Source: Piezodorus guildinii (Eukaryota; Arthropoda; Insecta; Hemiptera; Pentatomidae). Taken from it: a stretch of 64,000 bases of DNA. A model generated the notes under the pieces. That model saw nothing but the letters and a program-made list of their open reading frames with translations, was not told where the DNA came from and made no database searches. The stretch spans positions 135,112,951 to 135,176,950 of the forward strand of contig CM041292.1 in NCBI GenBank assembly GCA_023052935.1, in the 5' to 3' direction. Every line of letters starts with the position of its first letter. Within the stretch, counting starts at the first letter, position 1. The translations under genes and the position numbers were made by a program. Shown here piece by piece: positions 50,215 through 59,805 of this stretch.

Positions 50215-51129
50215 TCATTGAAATATGTCCAAGTCCTCGGCTTTGTTGATGATGATTGCTGGCTGTCCGTCATCTCGTCTACAACGCACACGTCCTCCGG
50301 CAAACCACACGTATTTTATCCTGGCAGCGGCCTTCTTCTGCCTCGCCAACCAGTATAGGTGCCGATTCGAAGCAGACATCTCCTCCGCGATGTAGATCCG
50401 GTCGTCGTTGTCCCAGCCAAGATGCCTAGTGGTGAAGTCCCTTTTAACTTTTCGAAGGCGAATCACCTCGTCCCGGACTGTCTGGCGAACGAAGCGTGCG
50501 ACTATCGCCGGTGGTCGGGGATCCTCTCCTCTCGTCCTTTTTCTCTCCACCTTATCCAGGTCCTCGGCCGAGATTCGTACGCCCAGAGCGGCTCCGATAG
50601 AGCAAACGACTCCCTCGGGAGACTCTCCAGATTTTACTGGGATCCCTCTGATTTCTATAGAGTGGGAGAGTTGGGATTGCTCAGCATGGTTAAGTCTGAC
50701 CTCCATGATTTTTAATTGATTTTTTAGGCAATTATTTTCGTTTAATAATTTTTCAATTAGTTCGTCTTGTTTTATGGTTCTTTCCTCCATCTTTTTTAGT
50801 CTATCGTGGTTTTCAAAGCTCATATCAGCTTGTTTACTCATATTTTCTTTTATCTCCTTCATATCATCATTTAATCTACTCACCTCCCCTAATATGGCTA
50901 AAATATTTTCCTCCATATTTTTACTTGCTGTAACAGTGTGTGTTTTTGTTACTTGGGACTTTCCCGATAGCTCGCAGTTACCACATAACCATTTCTTTTT
51001 CGCTTGCGCGAGATCTGGTTCTTGAATATTTGTGCATTTAATGTGGTAAATAATTTTGCACATAAAGCACGAGAGCGTCGTCTTGTCCTCTCGGGAGATA
51101 TTTATTTTACAGGTGGGACACACTGCCAT
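50215..51129 (-). CDS. CR1/L2-like ORF1: PHD finger, coiled coil and FP-type C-terminal domain
   Basis: 304 residues. An N-terminal zinc finger of C4HC3 spacing: CPTC, CFMCKIIYHIKC, then CGNC (residues 4-53), a PHD-type fold. Residues ~70-155 are a long coiled coil (EEVSRL-like heptads, LKKMEERTIKQDELIEKLL). Residues ~160-300 form a domain (IEIRGIPVKSGESPEG..., VARFVRQTVRDEVIRLRK, IYIAEEMSASNRHLYWLARQ) like the baculovirus-FP-type domain found in ORF1 proteins of insect LINEs. It likely binds element RNA and multimerises, and the PHD finger might bind chromatin. That last role is inference. Confidence 0.88.
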   Translation of the reverse strand: MAVCPTCKINISREDKTTLSCFMCKIIYHIKCTNIQEPDLAQAKKKWLCGNCELSGKSQVTKTHTVTASKNMEENILAILGEVSRLNDDMKEIKENMSKQADMSFENHDRLKKMEERTIKQDELIEKLLNENNCLKNQLKIMEVRLNHAEQSQLSHSIEIRGIPVKSGESPEGVVCSIGAALGVRISAEDLDKVERKRTRGEDPRPPAIVARFVRQTVRDEVIRLRKVKRDFTTRHLGWDNDDRIYIAEEMSASNRHLYWLARQKKAAARIKYVWFAGGRVRCRRDDGQPAIIINKAEDLDIFQ

Positions 51130-51240
51130 AACGAGTGGGGTGGTAACACTGCCAATGAGTAGTAGTGGGAGAAGGTGTGGTGGGGATGAGTGCGACAGTA
51201 TTACTATAGTACTCTCGCCGCGTAAACAACTGCCGAGTTT

Positions 51241-51606
51241 ATACTCCTTGACTATTATCTACTCAGTCCTCTTTAAATATTCTTTAAAGTAGAGCAATCT
51301 GTTTATTCAATCACCAAAGTGGTTATTATGCACTTTAATATCAAATGAAAATAATACTCACAGTCACAGAATATAACAACTAAGAATTGTAGACCGTAGA
51401 ACAAAATAACGTGGGTATTAGAAGATGTTGACTGCACAAAGGCTCAAGCCAGACTGAATATGCATATATTATATATTTTCATTGTACATCCCCCTTAAAA
51501 CTGTAATTAAATACATAAATATATACAAGTTTTCTACGTGTCTCGAGGTTTATTCAATAAAAAAAAACAACAACATTATTTTGGGATTCTACGTTTCGAG
51601 AATTCA

Positions 51607-51705
<99 letters not shown>

Positions 51706-51747
51706 TAATCTGGATTTACATTTTTTTTTACATTGGCATGAGTACAG
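51241..51747. other. AT-rich DNA with a long (TA)n tract
   Basis: (TA)n occupies about 51610-51704. Nothing else recognised. Confidence 0.5.
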
Positions 51748-52345
51748 ACTAAAAAATCTGGTTCGCAACACACGACTTTCACTTACTTCCGTTGTTAAAA
51801 TACATTTACATATAAAAATATATTGTAATTACTTAGATTATCAATAGAAACATGTGTTTTATTAAATAATCTATAATATTATTATCAACGACAATCAGAC
51901 AATTATGTGTATGATATTTTTTCTAAAATATTTAGCTTTCCAACGGCATACATCTATATAAATGTTTTTATGTTAAAAAATTGCATGGAAACATATTTTT
52001 GCTCTTTTCTCTTTTCGTTGGATATCGAATTCGCCCAACTTATATATTTATCCGTTTTTTAATCAATACTAACAAGATGGCATGGTTAGTTTCTTCAAAG
52101 TTACAAAATTAAGAATACTTTAGAAGAAGACAATTTTAGATATCGGCATTTAGGCCCTGCCAGACTAATTCAATCAGATTGAAACCTATGTGATATTAAA
52201 GCCCATCAATTTGTACATCGATATAGCGAGTTTATTCAAAATTGTTATATCTGTTTTTGAGAAAATGCAAAATGTATAGTGTAAAGTAGATCTTTAGGTC
52301 AGCCGATTTTGAAGAAAACGTTGTAACATCCCCCGCGTATAGTAG
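51748..52345 (-). repeat. Repeat X, copy truncated at its left end
   Basis: The minus strand shows ACATCGATATAC-type blocks in family order: TGTTACAACG, GGTTTCAATCTGATTGAATT, CTGGCAGGGCCTAAATGCCG, GCCGTTGGAAAGCTAAA and the end GTGAAAGTCGTGTGTTGCG. The distal part with the GT tract is missing. Confidence 0.7.
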
Positions 52346-53614
52346 TCTCAATACAATAATTATTTCTTTAGTGGTATCAGTCTTCTCGTAAACGAAACTA
52401 CAAGAATTGAATCCAAGAGCATACGTGGGTTGTAGAGGTACATAATTAATATTGCCTTTTAAATAAATACTTTCATTTTTAAAATGGTTAATTTATTTAA
52501 CATTTAGGTGATTTAAAAATCTTTATGCTTTCCGGTAGAATTATCAGGGTGTGAAGAGAGCAATAATTATTTTAATTCCCTTCAATATAATATTGTTGAT
52601 ATTTTCGGTTAATTAATTAAGGGATACATTATTTACAGATATTAATATACATGAAATATGAACTTTCTAATTGAAAATCTATAACTTATTTGCACCGTAA
52701 TTACTTTCATTATAAAAGTTCTTAAAATGAGAATATTGTGAAACAAATTAACTAATATTGCTTTCGGGATTGTAAGAATGTACCGGGAACAGTTGCTTAG
52801 CTTCAGATAGGTTATTGTATTGTTTTACATAGATGAAAAACATCTGCCTCTCACTTCTGCTCCTATCGACTTTTCTTGTTTTGTTTTTTACTTGAGACAA
52901 GAATAAAAAAAATTTCTTAAATCCAGTATAATAATTTAAAAATGTCTCAGGGTCACTGCAGTTTTAACCTTCGAGAAGGATTGTCCCCCTCCCCTCTAAA
53001 GGTTCTAATAACGATTTCAGGAAAAAGAAAAAGATATTAGGGAAAAAAGTATGTGCTCAGGGTATGTTTACATGCAAGTACTTAATTTTAAAATTTACAT
53101 GTATATAAACTATGTATGGACAAAAATAACTAATATTTTTTTCCTCTTCAGCAACCGTTTTCACCTATTTATTCCACCTTCTCCCTCCTTCCCCCTTGAT
53201 ACTAACACACACACCCACACACAGGCACAGACACAGACACAGACACACACACACACACACACGTAAGTATCAGGTGTTATAGTATAGTATGCCATTGCTA
53301 TGTGCTGTAATCTTATGCTTTTAATCCTCTTTGCGCTTAGAAATCCATCCGTTCACTTGTGTTCTAGAATGGAATATCCGTGTTCAAAACAGATATAAGT
53401 AGCTTTCACTATCGATATTTAGTGTTATGTAACATTAAGAACATTTAAATTAATTGTATTTATTACTTACTAGTATGCTGTGGGTAATTGTTAGTCTAGG
53501 ATAAATGAAATTTCACGGTGTGTTGTGGAATTTAGTAGTTAGTTATATAAACTTGAAATTTCATATGTTAAAGAACTGTATGTCTGGGAAATCAATGAAT
53601 CCATGAACCGGAAG
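52346..53614. other. AT-rich DNA with a compound (CA)n tract
   Basis: CA-rich repeats at about 53205-53262 (CACACACCCACACACAGGCA, then CAGACA and CACACA units). A 71-codon frame covering it is a translation artefact. No gene seen. Confidence 0.5.
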
Positions 53615-53835
53615 AGCTAATTTATATTCCGCATTTTCCACCTTTATACAATTTTCTCAAAAACGGTTATGACGATTTACGTTAAAACTCACTATATGGA
53701 TGTAAAATTCAATGGGATATACATGATGTAGGCTTCATTCTTATTTAAATAGTCTTACAGGGCTTAAATACTGATATTTTAGATTTTCTCCTCTTAAAGT
53801 ACCTTCAATTTTGTAAAGTTGAAATTGGTAAAAAA
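53615..53835 (+). repeat. Repeat X, internal fragment
   Basis: TTCTCAAAAACGGTTATGAC, AACTCACTATATGGATGTAA, TTACAGGGCTTAAATACTGA, TCCTCTTAAAGTACCTTC follow the middle of the family. The left and right ends are missing or interrupted. Confidence 0.65.
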
Positions 53836-54699
53836 GGGTTAACATCCAATTTTAATTATTTGAACACTAGAATAGCTGTATATATATATACTAGCTGTAA
53901 CCCGCGGCTTTGCTCACGAATATTTTATTTTGTATTTATTTAAATTTGCATAAATGCGTTTATGAGTAGTAACTATAAAACGCATATGATGGAGCAGTTG
54001 TTTGGGATGTGGTAACATAGAAACAACCAGCTTATTTTATTTTCCTTACTGGTGTGTTTTCTTGGTAGCTGCACCCTCAACCAACTCCTTTACCATATAG
54101 TCAAAACGGTCAACAACGACTCTATTATTATAAGACGTATAAATTTTCAAGAAATGTAAATATTATATTTTTAACAATTACATTTATCATAATTGTTTTC
54201 AATTGAAAATATCCCCAATCGTTTGATCAATGTATATCAATCACATTTATGTTGCAAACGTGGCTATATACCACGATTACGTTACAGCTAAAATACGAGT
54301 ATATTGATTGCTTTTGGGTATGACTACTTCTACTGGATCGTTATTGTATATATAACAGAATTAAATGGTAACTTATTAGATTAAAGTTAGAATTATGGTT
54401 GATGAGGAAAGTGATTTCAAAACAACTTAACCTATTACTATAATTAATCTAATATAACTATAAATATCTTGTTTCTAATATTGTGACACATTGAAAAAAT
54501 AGAACAAAAACTTCTTTATCTTTGTTTGCGGTATAGTGAAATCAATTTGATAAATAAAATAATTTAAATTAAAATTGCTACAAATTACGAAAGATGTTGA
54601 TAGTGACAATTACATAAAAGAAATACAGGTAAGTAGCTATGAACTACTCTGTTTATGATAAATAAAAGATTATTATGTCATATCAGATATCAGATGTAT
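53836..54699. other. AT-rich DNA with a short GC-rich motif
   Basis: At 53891-53913 a TA tract leads into CTAGCTGTAACCCGCGGCTT and TGCTC, a motif I have seen described as recurrent next to microsatellites in insect DNA. No ORF. Confidence 0.4.
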
Positions 54700-55085
54700 A
54701 TATATGTGTGTATGTGTGTAGTATATTGTTGGAAAGGTAAACATCTTAGAAAAAAATGTCATATATACAAAGTCGTATAATGGACAGTGATTAAAATAAA
54801 ATAAAATGTGATTGTAATAGATTATTTCATCTGAAACACGTGTTTCCAGCGAAACCTATTGACATTCTTTTATCCTTTTTCAACTTTAAATTTGTTTAAC
54901 CCCTCATGCCTGACGCGCCCTTTATATCAATTGTTATCAAATCCGCTTATTGTCACGGGCTGAGCGACAATTTTGGATGTAAAAAATAAACGATAACAAA
55001 ATTATTTAAAATTTCTGAAATTATGTTATCAACGGATTTAAGTGAAAATCGTGTGAGACGAACACCTGATTTTATTGAGTTATAT
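54700..55085 (+). repeat. Repeat X, decayed right part
   Basis: TATATTGTTGGAAAGGTAAA, GAAACACGTGTTTCC and AACGGATTTAAGTGAAAATC are the family blocks in the right order but diverged. It could be the right half of the fragment at 53615-53835, split by an insertion. Confidence 0.45.
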
Positions 55086-57148
55086 AGTAATTTCAATCCT
55101 GATAATAGGGTGAAATTCCCTCAAGTCGGAAGGTAAAATATATGTAATTTTAGAAATAGAAGTATTGAAAAGAAGAAGTACTTCACACTGAAAATTGATT
55201 CCATTTATTTTTTTTTTAAGTAACAATTATTGGCTGTATATAATGTTTCTTAATTTCTGGAGGTATTACTAAAATAAATAAATGTTTCTAAAATGCGAAA
55301 ATACAAATCTCGGACGAATGATTTGGAGCCAGTGTGGAAAAAAACAGCTAATGGATGCCGTTGATGACCAGATTCCTAAAAAGATTTCGGCATATCTTCG
55401 TAGCAAAAACATCTCTCTTGAAAATACTATCCTGGGCCAAAGGATTTATCTACGCGCTCCGGGAATTCATAATCCTTCAGACTTTCTCGCGAGGAAATGC
55501 AAGATGCAGTCGTCGATTACATTTTTATCAAATTTTTCCTAAAGGAATAGGATCGTAAAATAAAATTATTATAAAAGAATTATTTTAATTGTCATGGGAA
55601 AGGGATTTCTTGATGTTTTGAAGATAAACATTAATATATATTTTTTCTATATGTAGGAATTTCAGGCAGAAGAATGATTTATCAGTAACCACACATTCTT
55701 CCGTACATTTCCAAGAAAGGTGAGACCGATTTATGTTTTCTATAATCTAAGTTCAACTGCTGGAAAACTGACATTGTTATTGGATTTATCCACAAGTTAT
55801 TTTTTAATTTACTGATATTTATAAATATTCATGACACAAGCGAGCAAACAACAATAAGCAATAACACCAATAAAGTGTAAGGTTTTATTATTTACATTAT
55901 TATTTCCTTCATAACTTCATAATAGAATTTAAAACACTAATGGATTGAACCCGTCTTTCAAGATCCCCGAAACGGGTACCTAATTCTTATTTAATTATTA
56001 TTTATGAACTTATTGCATTGTCGCGCTAAATTAATTCATTTTATAGTTAATGTTATGGATATTACAGTCAGAAATAAGTATTTTATGGTGTTCTTCTATA
56101 TGTTATAATTATTTAGGTTAATGCTTTCACCAACATAACCATTTTGCTTTATGAAGTGGAACGTAAGTAATAAGATTGCCAAATCGCCAATTTTCCTTCA
56201 TTTTCGCCTTCCCGTAGCTCGAATACGCTTGGTCTTGCAAAATATTTTTCTGTACCGAATATGTAGGAAATGTTCTTGTCTACATTTTTATAAATACACT
56301 AAAAAAGCGAAAAATGAATTGGTAATGAGCTAGAGGACAAAAACTAGACAAATTTCCATATTTATAGTTTTCAAGATGTCGGACGACACTTTGGATTAAG
56401 AACTAACTGTCATAAACAATATAAAAAAATAAAATAAAACCTTTCGTAGGATGAACTTCCTCTATCGACTGGATTACATCACGTTTATAAAGGGTGAGAA
56501 TAATGAGATTGAGAAAAAATCTTGAATCCGAATTTCATTTAGCAGAAATTTTACTTTTTAGCTTCAAAAATCACAGGGATGGGGAGAGCGGGGTTCATTC
56601 CATTCATTTTTTAAACTGTAACCCTATGTTTTACATGGAGTTATAATACTAATGTGAATCAACAATATCTTACATTAAAAAGGCGATCTTGCTAACTTTT
56701 TAACTAGATATTTTACTTGTCTTAGGAATATTAATTAATATCACCAAATTAAAAGATCACTTACTGATAAATACAATATTGATATTATTTTCCCGGCAAT
56801 TGAACTTATAATTGCCTATAAAATTGTATTATAGACAATATAAATCGATCATAGCTTTACAGGAAATATAAGGGAGAACGTGTAATTATTATCTAGTCGG
56901 TTATAAAACACGCTCTATTTCGATTTATATTTTTGTTAGAACAGCGTTTACTTATATTATTGTTGGAAATAAAGTTATTGTTATTTCTAATCTATTACTT
57001 CTTATTGTTCGAATCTTTATCATAATTTTTTTTTCTAGTCTATATAATTAATATATGATATATTGATTATAAATAAAATTATGTAGGTAAATACACAAAA
57101 AGTTCTAGTAAGAAAATATTTAATGGATGAATTTAATCATTTTTACTT
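55086..57148. other. AT-rich DNA with one unrecognised ORF
   Basis: A plus-strand frame at 55282-55542 (86 codons, containing KKQLMDAVDDQIPKKISAYL and LRAPGIHNPSDFLARKC) is more protein-like in composition than its surroundings. I cannot assign it. It could be a piece of a transposon or an exon. Nothing else recognised. Confidence 0.35.
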
Positions 57149-57948
57149 TCACTTACCTATATATAAAATAGTAAGAGAAAGTACTGCAATCGTGAAAATT
57201 TTCGAATTCCAGCTTTCAACGGAAATACACGATTTAGGGCCCCTTCAGTCCAAATAACCAAGTCCCGAAAAAAAGATCTGTGTGTGTGTGTCCGTATGTG
57301 ATAATTCTAGCGAATAAAAGAAAAGCTCTATGAAACTGGAAATTGATATTTAGGACAACTATACGCCCGTGATGTTACAAAAACTTTTTCATTTTTATTC
57401 AACTAGCTATATTGATGTAAAATTTAATGGGCTTTAAAATCATTTAGGTTTTATTCCCATTGTAATAGTCAGACAGGGCTTAAATGCCGATATTCTAAAT
57501 TTGTTTCCTCTAAATTACACGTAAATTTTATATATTTCAAAAAAATTAGGCACATCATCTAATTAACACAGACAAATAACTAAATATGCATGTTGAATTC
57601 GAATACGATAAATAACTAAAAGAGAAATGTGCCAACATATTTTTTTATATTTGAACCGAAGAATAGTAATATAGAAGTATAATATACCGTTGGATAGCTA
57701 AAGATTTTTATAAAAAATCTTATCTAATACACGGAATTGTAAAGGTGAATGAAGAGCCGACAAAATTAACTGATTGTTGTAAATAAAAATATAATACATT
57801 ATTTAATAGAACACATGTTTCTATTGAAATTCAAAATAATTAATTCTTCAACGATTTATTTTTATCTCTAAATGTATTTAAAAATTCTTAAATTGATTTT
57901 AACAACGGAGGTAAGTGAAAGTCGTGTGTTGCACGCACCAGATTTTTA
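57149..57948 (+). repeat. Repeat X, reference copy
   Basis: It starts ACTTTCACTTACCTATATAT and AGTAAGAGAAAGTACTGC. It runs through TTTTCGAATTCCAGCTTTC, CCAAATAACCAAGTCCCG, TCTGTGTGTGTGTG, GACAGGGCTTAAATGCCGAT and ATATACCGTTGGATAGCTAA. It ends ACGGAGGTAAGTGAAAGTCG, TGTGTTGCACGCACCAG, ATTTTT. The outer ACTTTCACTTACCT and the inner-right AGGTAAGTGAAAGT are inverse copies of 14 bases. No coding potential. Confidence 0.8.
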
Positions 57949-58079
57949 TAATTATAAATACATCATTCTTGCACCATATGATCGCAAATGTGCATAGGTG
58001 AGCTAAGAAATAAAAAAGATGTTTTTTGTAGTAATATCAACTCAAGCCTACTTCATACTGTCGATCTTCCACATTACAA

Positions 58080-58208
<129 letters not shown>

Positions 58209-58425
58209 CCCGTGTGGAGTTCCTAGAGCTTCCATCGGGCGCCTCCCCAGGTGGCGGATAGGGGAAAGCTCACCAGATTTGGTGGGTACCGGGGAAATAA
58301 AATACCCGGGGCGGACCAAAACTAGACAAATCCAGGCGTGACGGTTCCTAGAATAGGCGGCGACCTGGTCAGCGTCTGTTCCTCATGTTAGAGGCGGCTG
58401 AATCACACCTGGCAGGAGGTATAAA

Positions 58426-59805
58426 ATGCTAAAATTTAACTATGAGATGATAGAGCAGGAGATTTTACTTACGGTGCAGGGGCTCGGAACCCCAGTACCG
58501 GCGTCGGCAGAGGTTGAGAAAGCGGGACACCCGACGTCGTCATCAAGCCACCGCAATGAAACAACTTTAAATTTTGATAGAGCTGAGACATCATCTGGTA
58601 CTACTACAACGTTGGAGCTCTGCAAGGATGAGTGGACAACGCTGGTTAAAGAAGTCCGGGGTTTACAGACATACATCCAGTCGAAGCATAATGTCCATGG
58701 AGAGATTAAGGAATATGCCTGTAGAATCCTGAACCAGTTGATGTCACTGGAGTGCAAATTCAAAGCTCGGGAGGATGCACAAAGTATGGTGGATATCTGC
58801 ACCCAAACCGTGCCATCGGTACCCACAATAAATAATAAACGACAGAATCAGGATTTCCAGGATTCAACGACTCACGAGAATGGATCAGCAAAAAGGGATC
58901 AACCAAAGGCGATGGTTTCAAGGAAGCAGGCTAAGGCACCAAGTGGCCCTCCAAGCCCCATAGCGGAGCAGACTCAACAATCCATAATAGCCTCAACAGC
59001 CTCAGTTGAACGATGGCAAACAGTCACGAACCAGAAAAAGAGAGGAAATCGGCGCCCACGCCCAAAACCACCGAGGCCGGATGCCCTCATAATTAAGGTT
59101 AAGGAAGGCACCACATATGCAGACACACTCCGCAAAGTGCGAGCTGATCCATCCTTGAAAGATATGAGCTCCAATATTAACAGGGTTCGCAAAAATGAGG
59201 CGGGAAATCTCCTGATACAGTTAAATAGGGAAACAAAAGGGGTCTCTCTGGAGAGAATGAAGGAAACCCTAGAGGGAGCATTGGGGTCAGAGGCCGAAGT
59301 TAGGGCTTGGAGACAGGAATCGTTAATTGAAATAAGAGACCTGGACGCTCTAACATCAAAAGAAGAGGTCGCTGAGGCTCTCTCCACATTAATAGAGGAA
59401 GAGAATATAAAGCCAACCGCTGTATTGTCGATCCGCTCGGCATACGCTGGAACAAGGACGGCAGTTATTGCTTTGCCAGTCGTGCAGGCTAGGAAAGCAA
59501 TTGCCAAAGGAAGAATCAGGGTCGGATTAGTGATCAGTAGGATTCGGGAAAAAATCCGACTACAGCGCTGCTACCGGTGTTGGAACTTTGGACATTTTGC
59601 CAGGCAATGCAAAGGACCCGACCGAACGAAATGTTGTCGCAGGTGCTGCGAAGAGGGCCATTTAGCCTTGAATTGTACAAAGAGTCCGTCTTGCGCTCTC
59701 TGCCTCGGAGGAGGCGATAGTGGACACCTGTGTGGCGGCAGCAGATGCCCAGCATTACAGCGCGCCTTAGAAGAACAAAGGAGTGGAAGAAGTCGCCCCA
59801 TATGA
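58426..59805 (+). CDS. R1-clade ORF1: gag-like zinc-knuckle protein
   Basis: 459 residues. The N-terminal half is polar, with a predicted helical stretch (ECKFKAREDAQSMVD) and a basic KKRGNRRPRPKPPRP segment near 205-220. Residues ~220-380 form an R1-type gag domain (ALIIKVKEGTTYADTLRKVR, then IRDLDALTSKEEVAEAL). Three zinc knuckles follow near the end: CYRCWNFGHFARQC, CRRCCEEGHLALNC and CALCLGGGDSGHLC...C. It would bind element RNA and direct it to the chromosome. The start is the first ATG after a 217-base leader. The stop TGA overlaps the ORF2 ATG as ATGA. Confidence 0.92.
   Translation: MLKFNYEMIEQEILLTVQGLGTPVPASAEVEKAGHPTSSSSHRNETTLNFDRAETSSGTTTTLELCKDEWTTLVKEVRGLQTYIQSKHNVHGEIKEYACRILNQLMSLECKFKAREDAQSMVDICTQTVPSVPTINNKRQNQDFQDSTTHENGSAKRDQPKAMVSRKQAKAPSGPPSPIAEQTQQSIIASTASVERWQTVTNQKKRGNRRPRPKPPRPDALIIKVKEGTTYADTLRKVRADPSLKDMSSNINRVRKNEAGNLLIQLNRETKGVSLERMKETLEGALGSEAEVRAWRQESLIEIRDLDALTSKEEVAEALSTLIEEENIKPTAVLSIRSAYAGTRTAVIALPVVQARKAIAKGRIRVGLVISRIREKIRLQRCYRCWNFGHFARQCKGPDRTKCCRRCCEEGHLALNCTKSPSCALCLGGGDSGHLCGGSRCPALQRALEEQRSGRSRPI

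Larger units (their letters stand above)
46726..51240 (-). mobile_element. CR1/L2-like LINE with PHD-type ORF1
   Basis: Reading the minus strand: a 5' UTR (to about 51240, boundary uncertain), ORF1 51129-50215, a 353-base A/T-rich gap, ORF2 49861-47054, and a 3' UTR ending in a stem-loop (46770-46739) and an ATTTC-type repeat tail. Both ORFs are open. The 3' end agrees with the truncated copy at 45470-45815. The clade call rests on the RT and on the C-terminal WNSLP...SLASFKHHL block. I saw no clear target duplication. Confidence 0.85.

Noticed and set aside
50359..50715. 118- and 103-codon plus-strand frames
   Set aside because: Antisense shadows of the CR1/L2-like ORF1.
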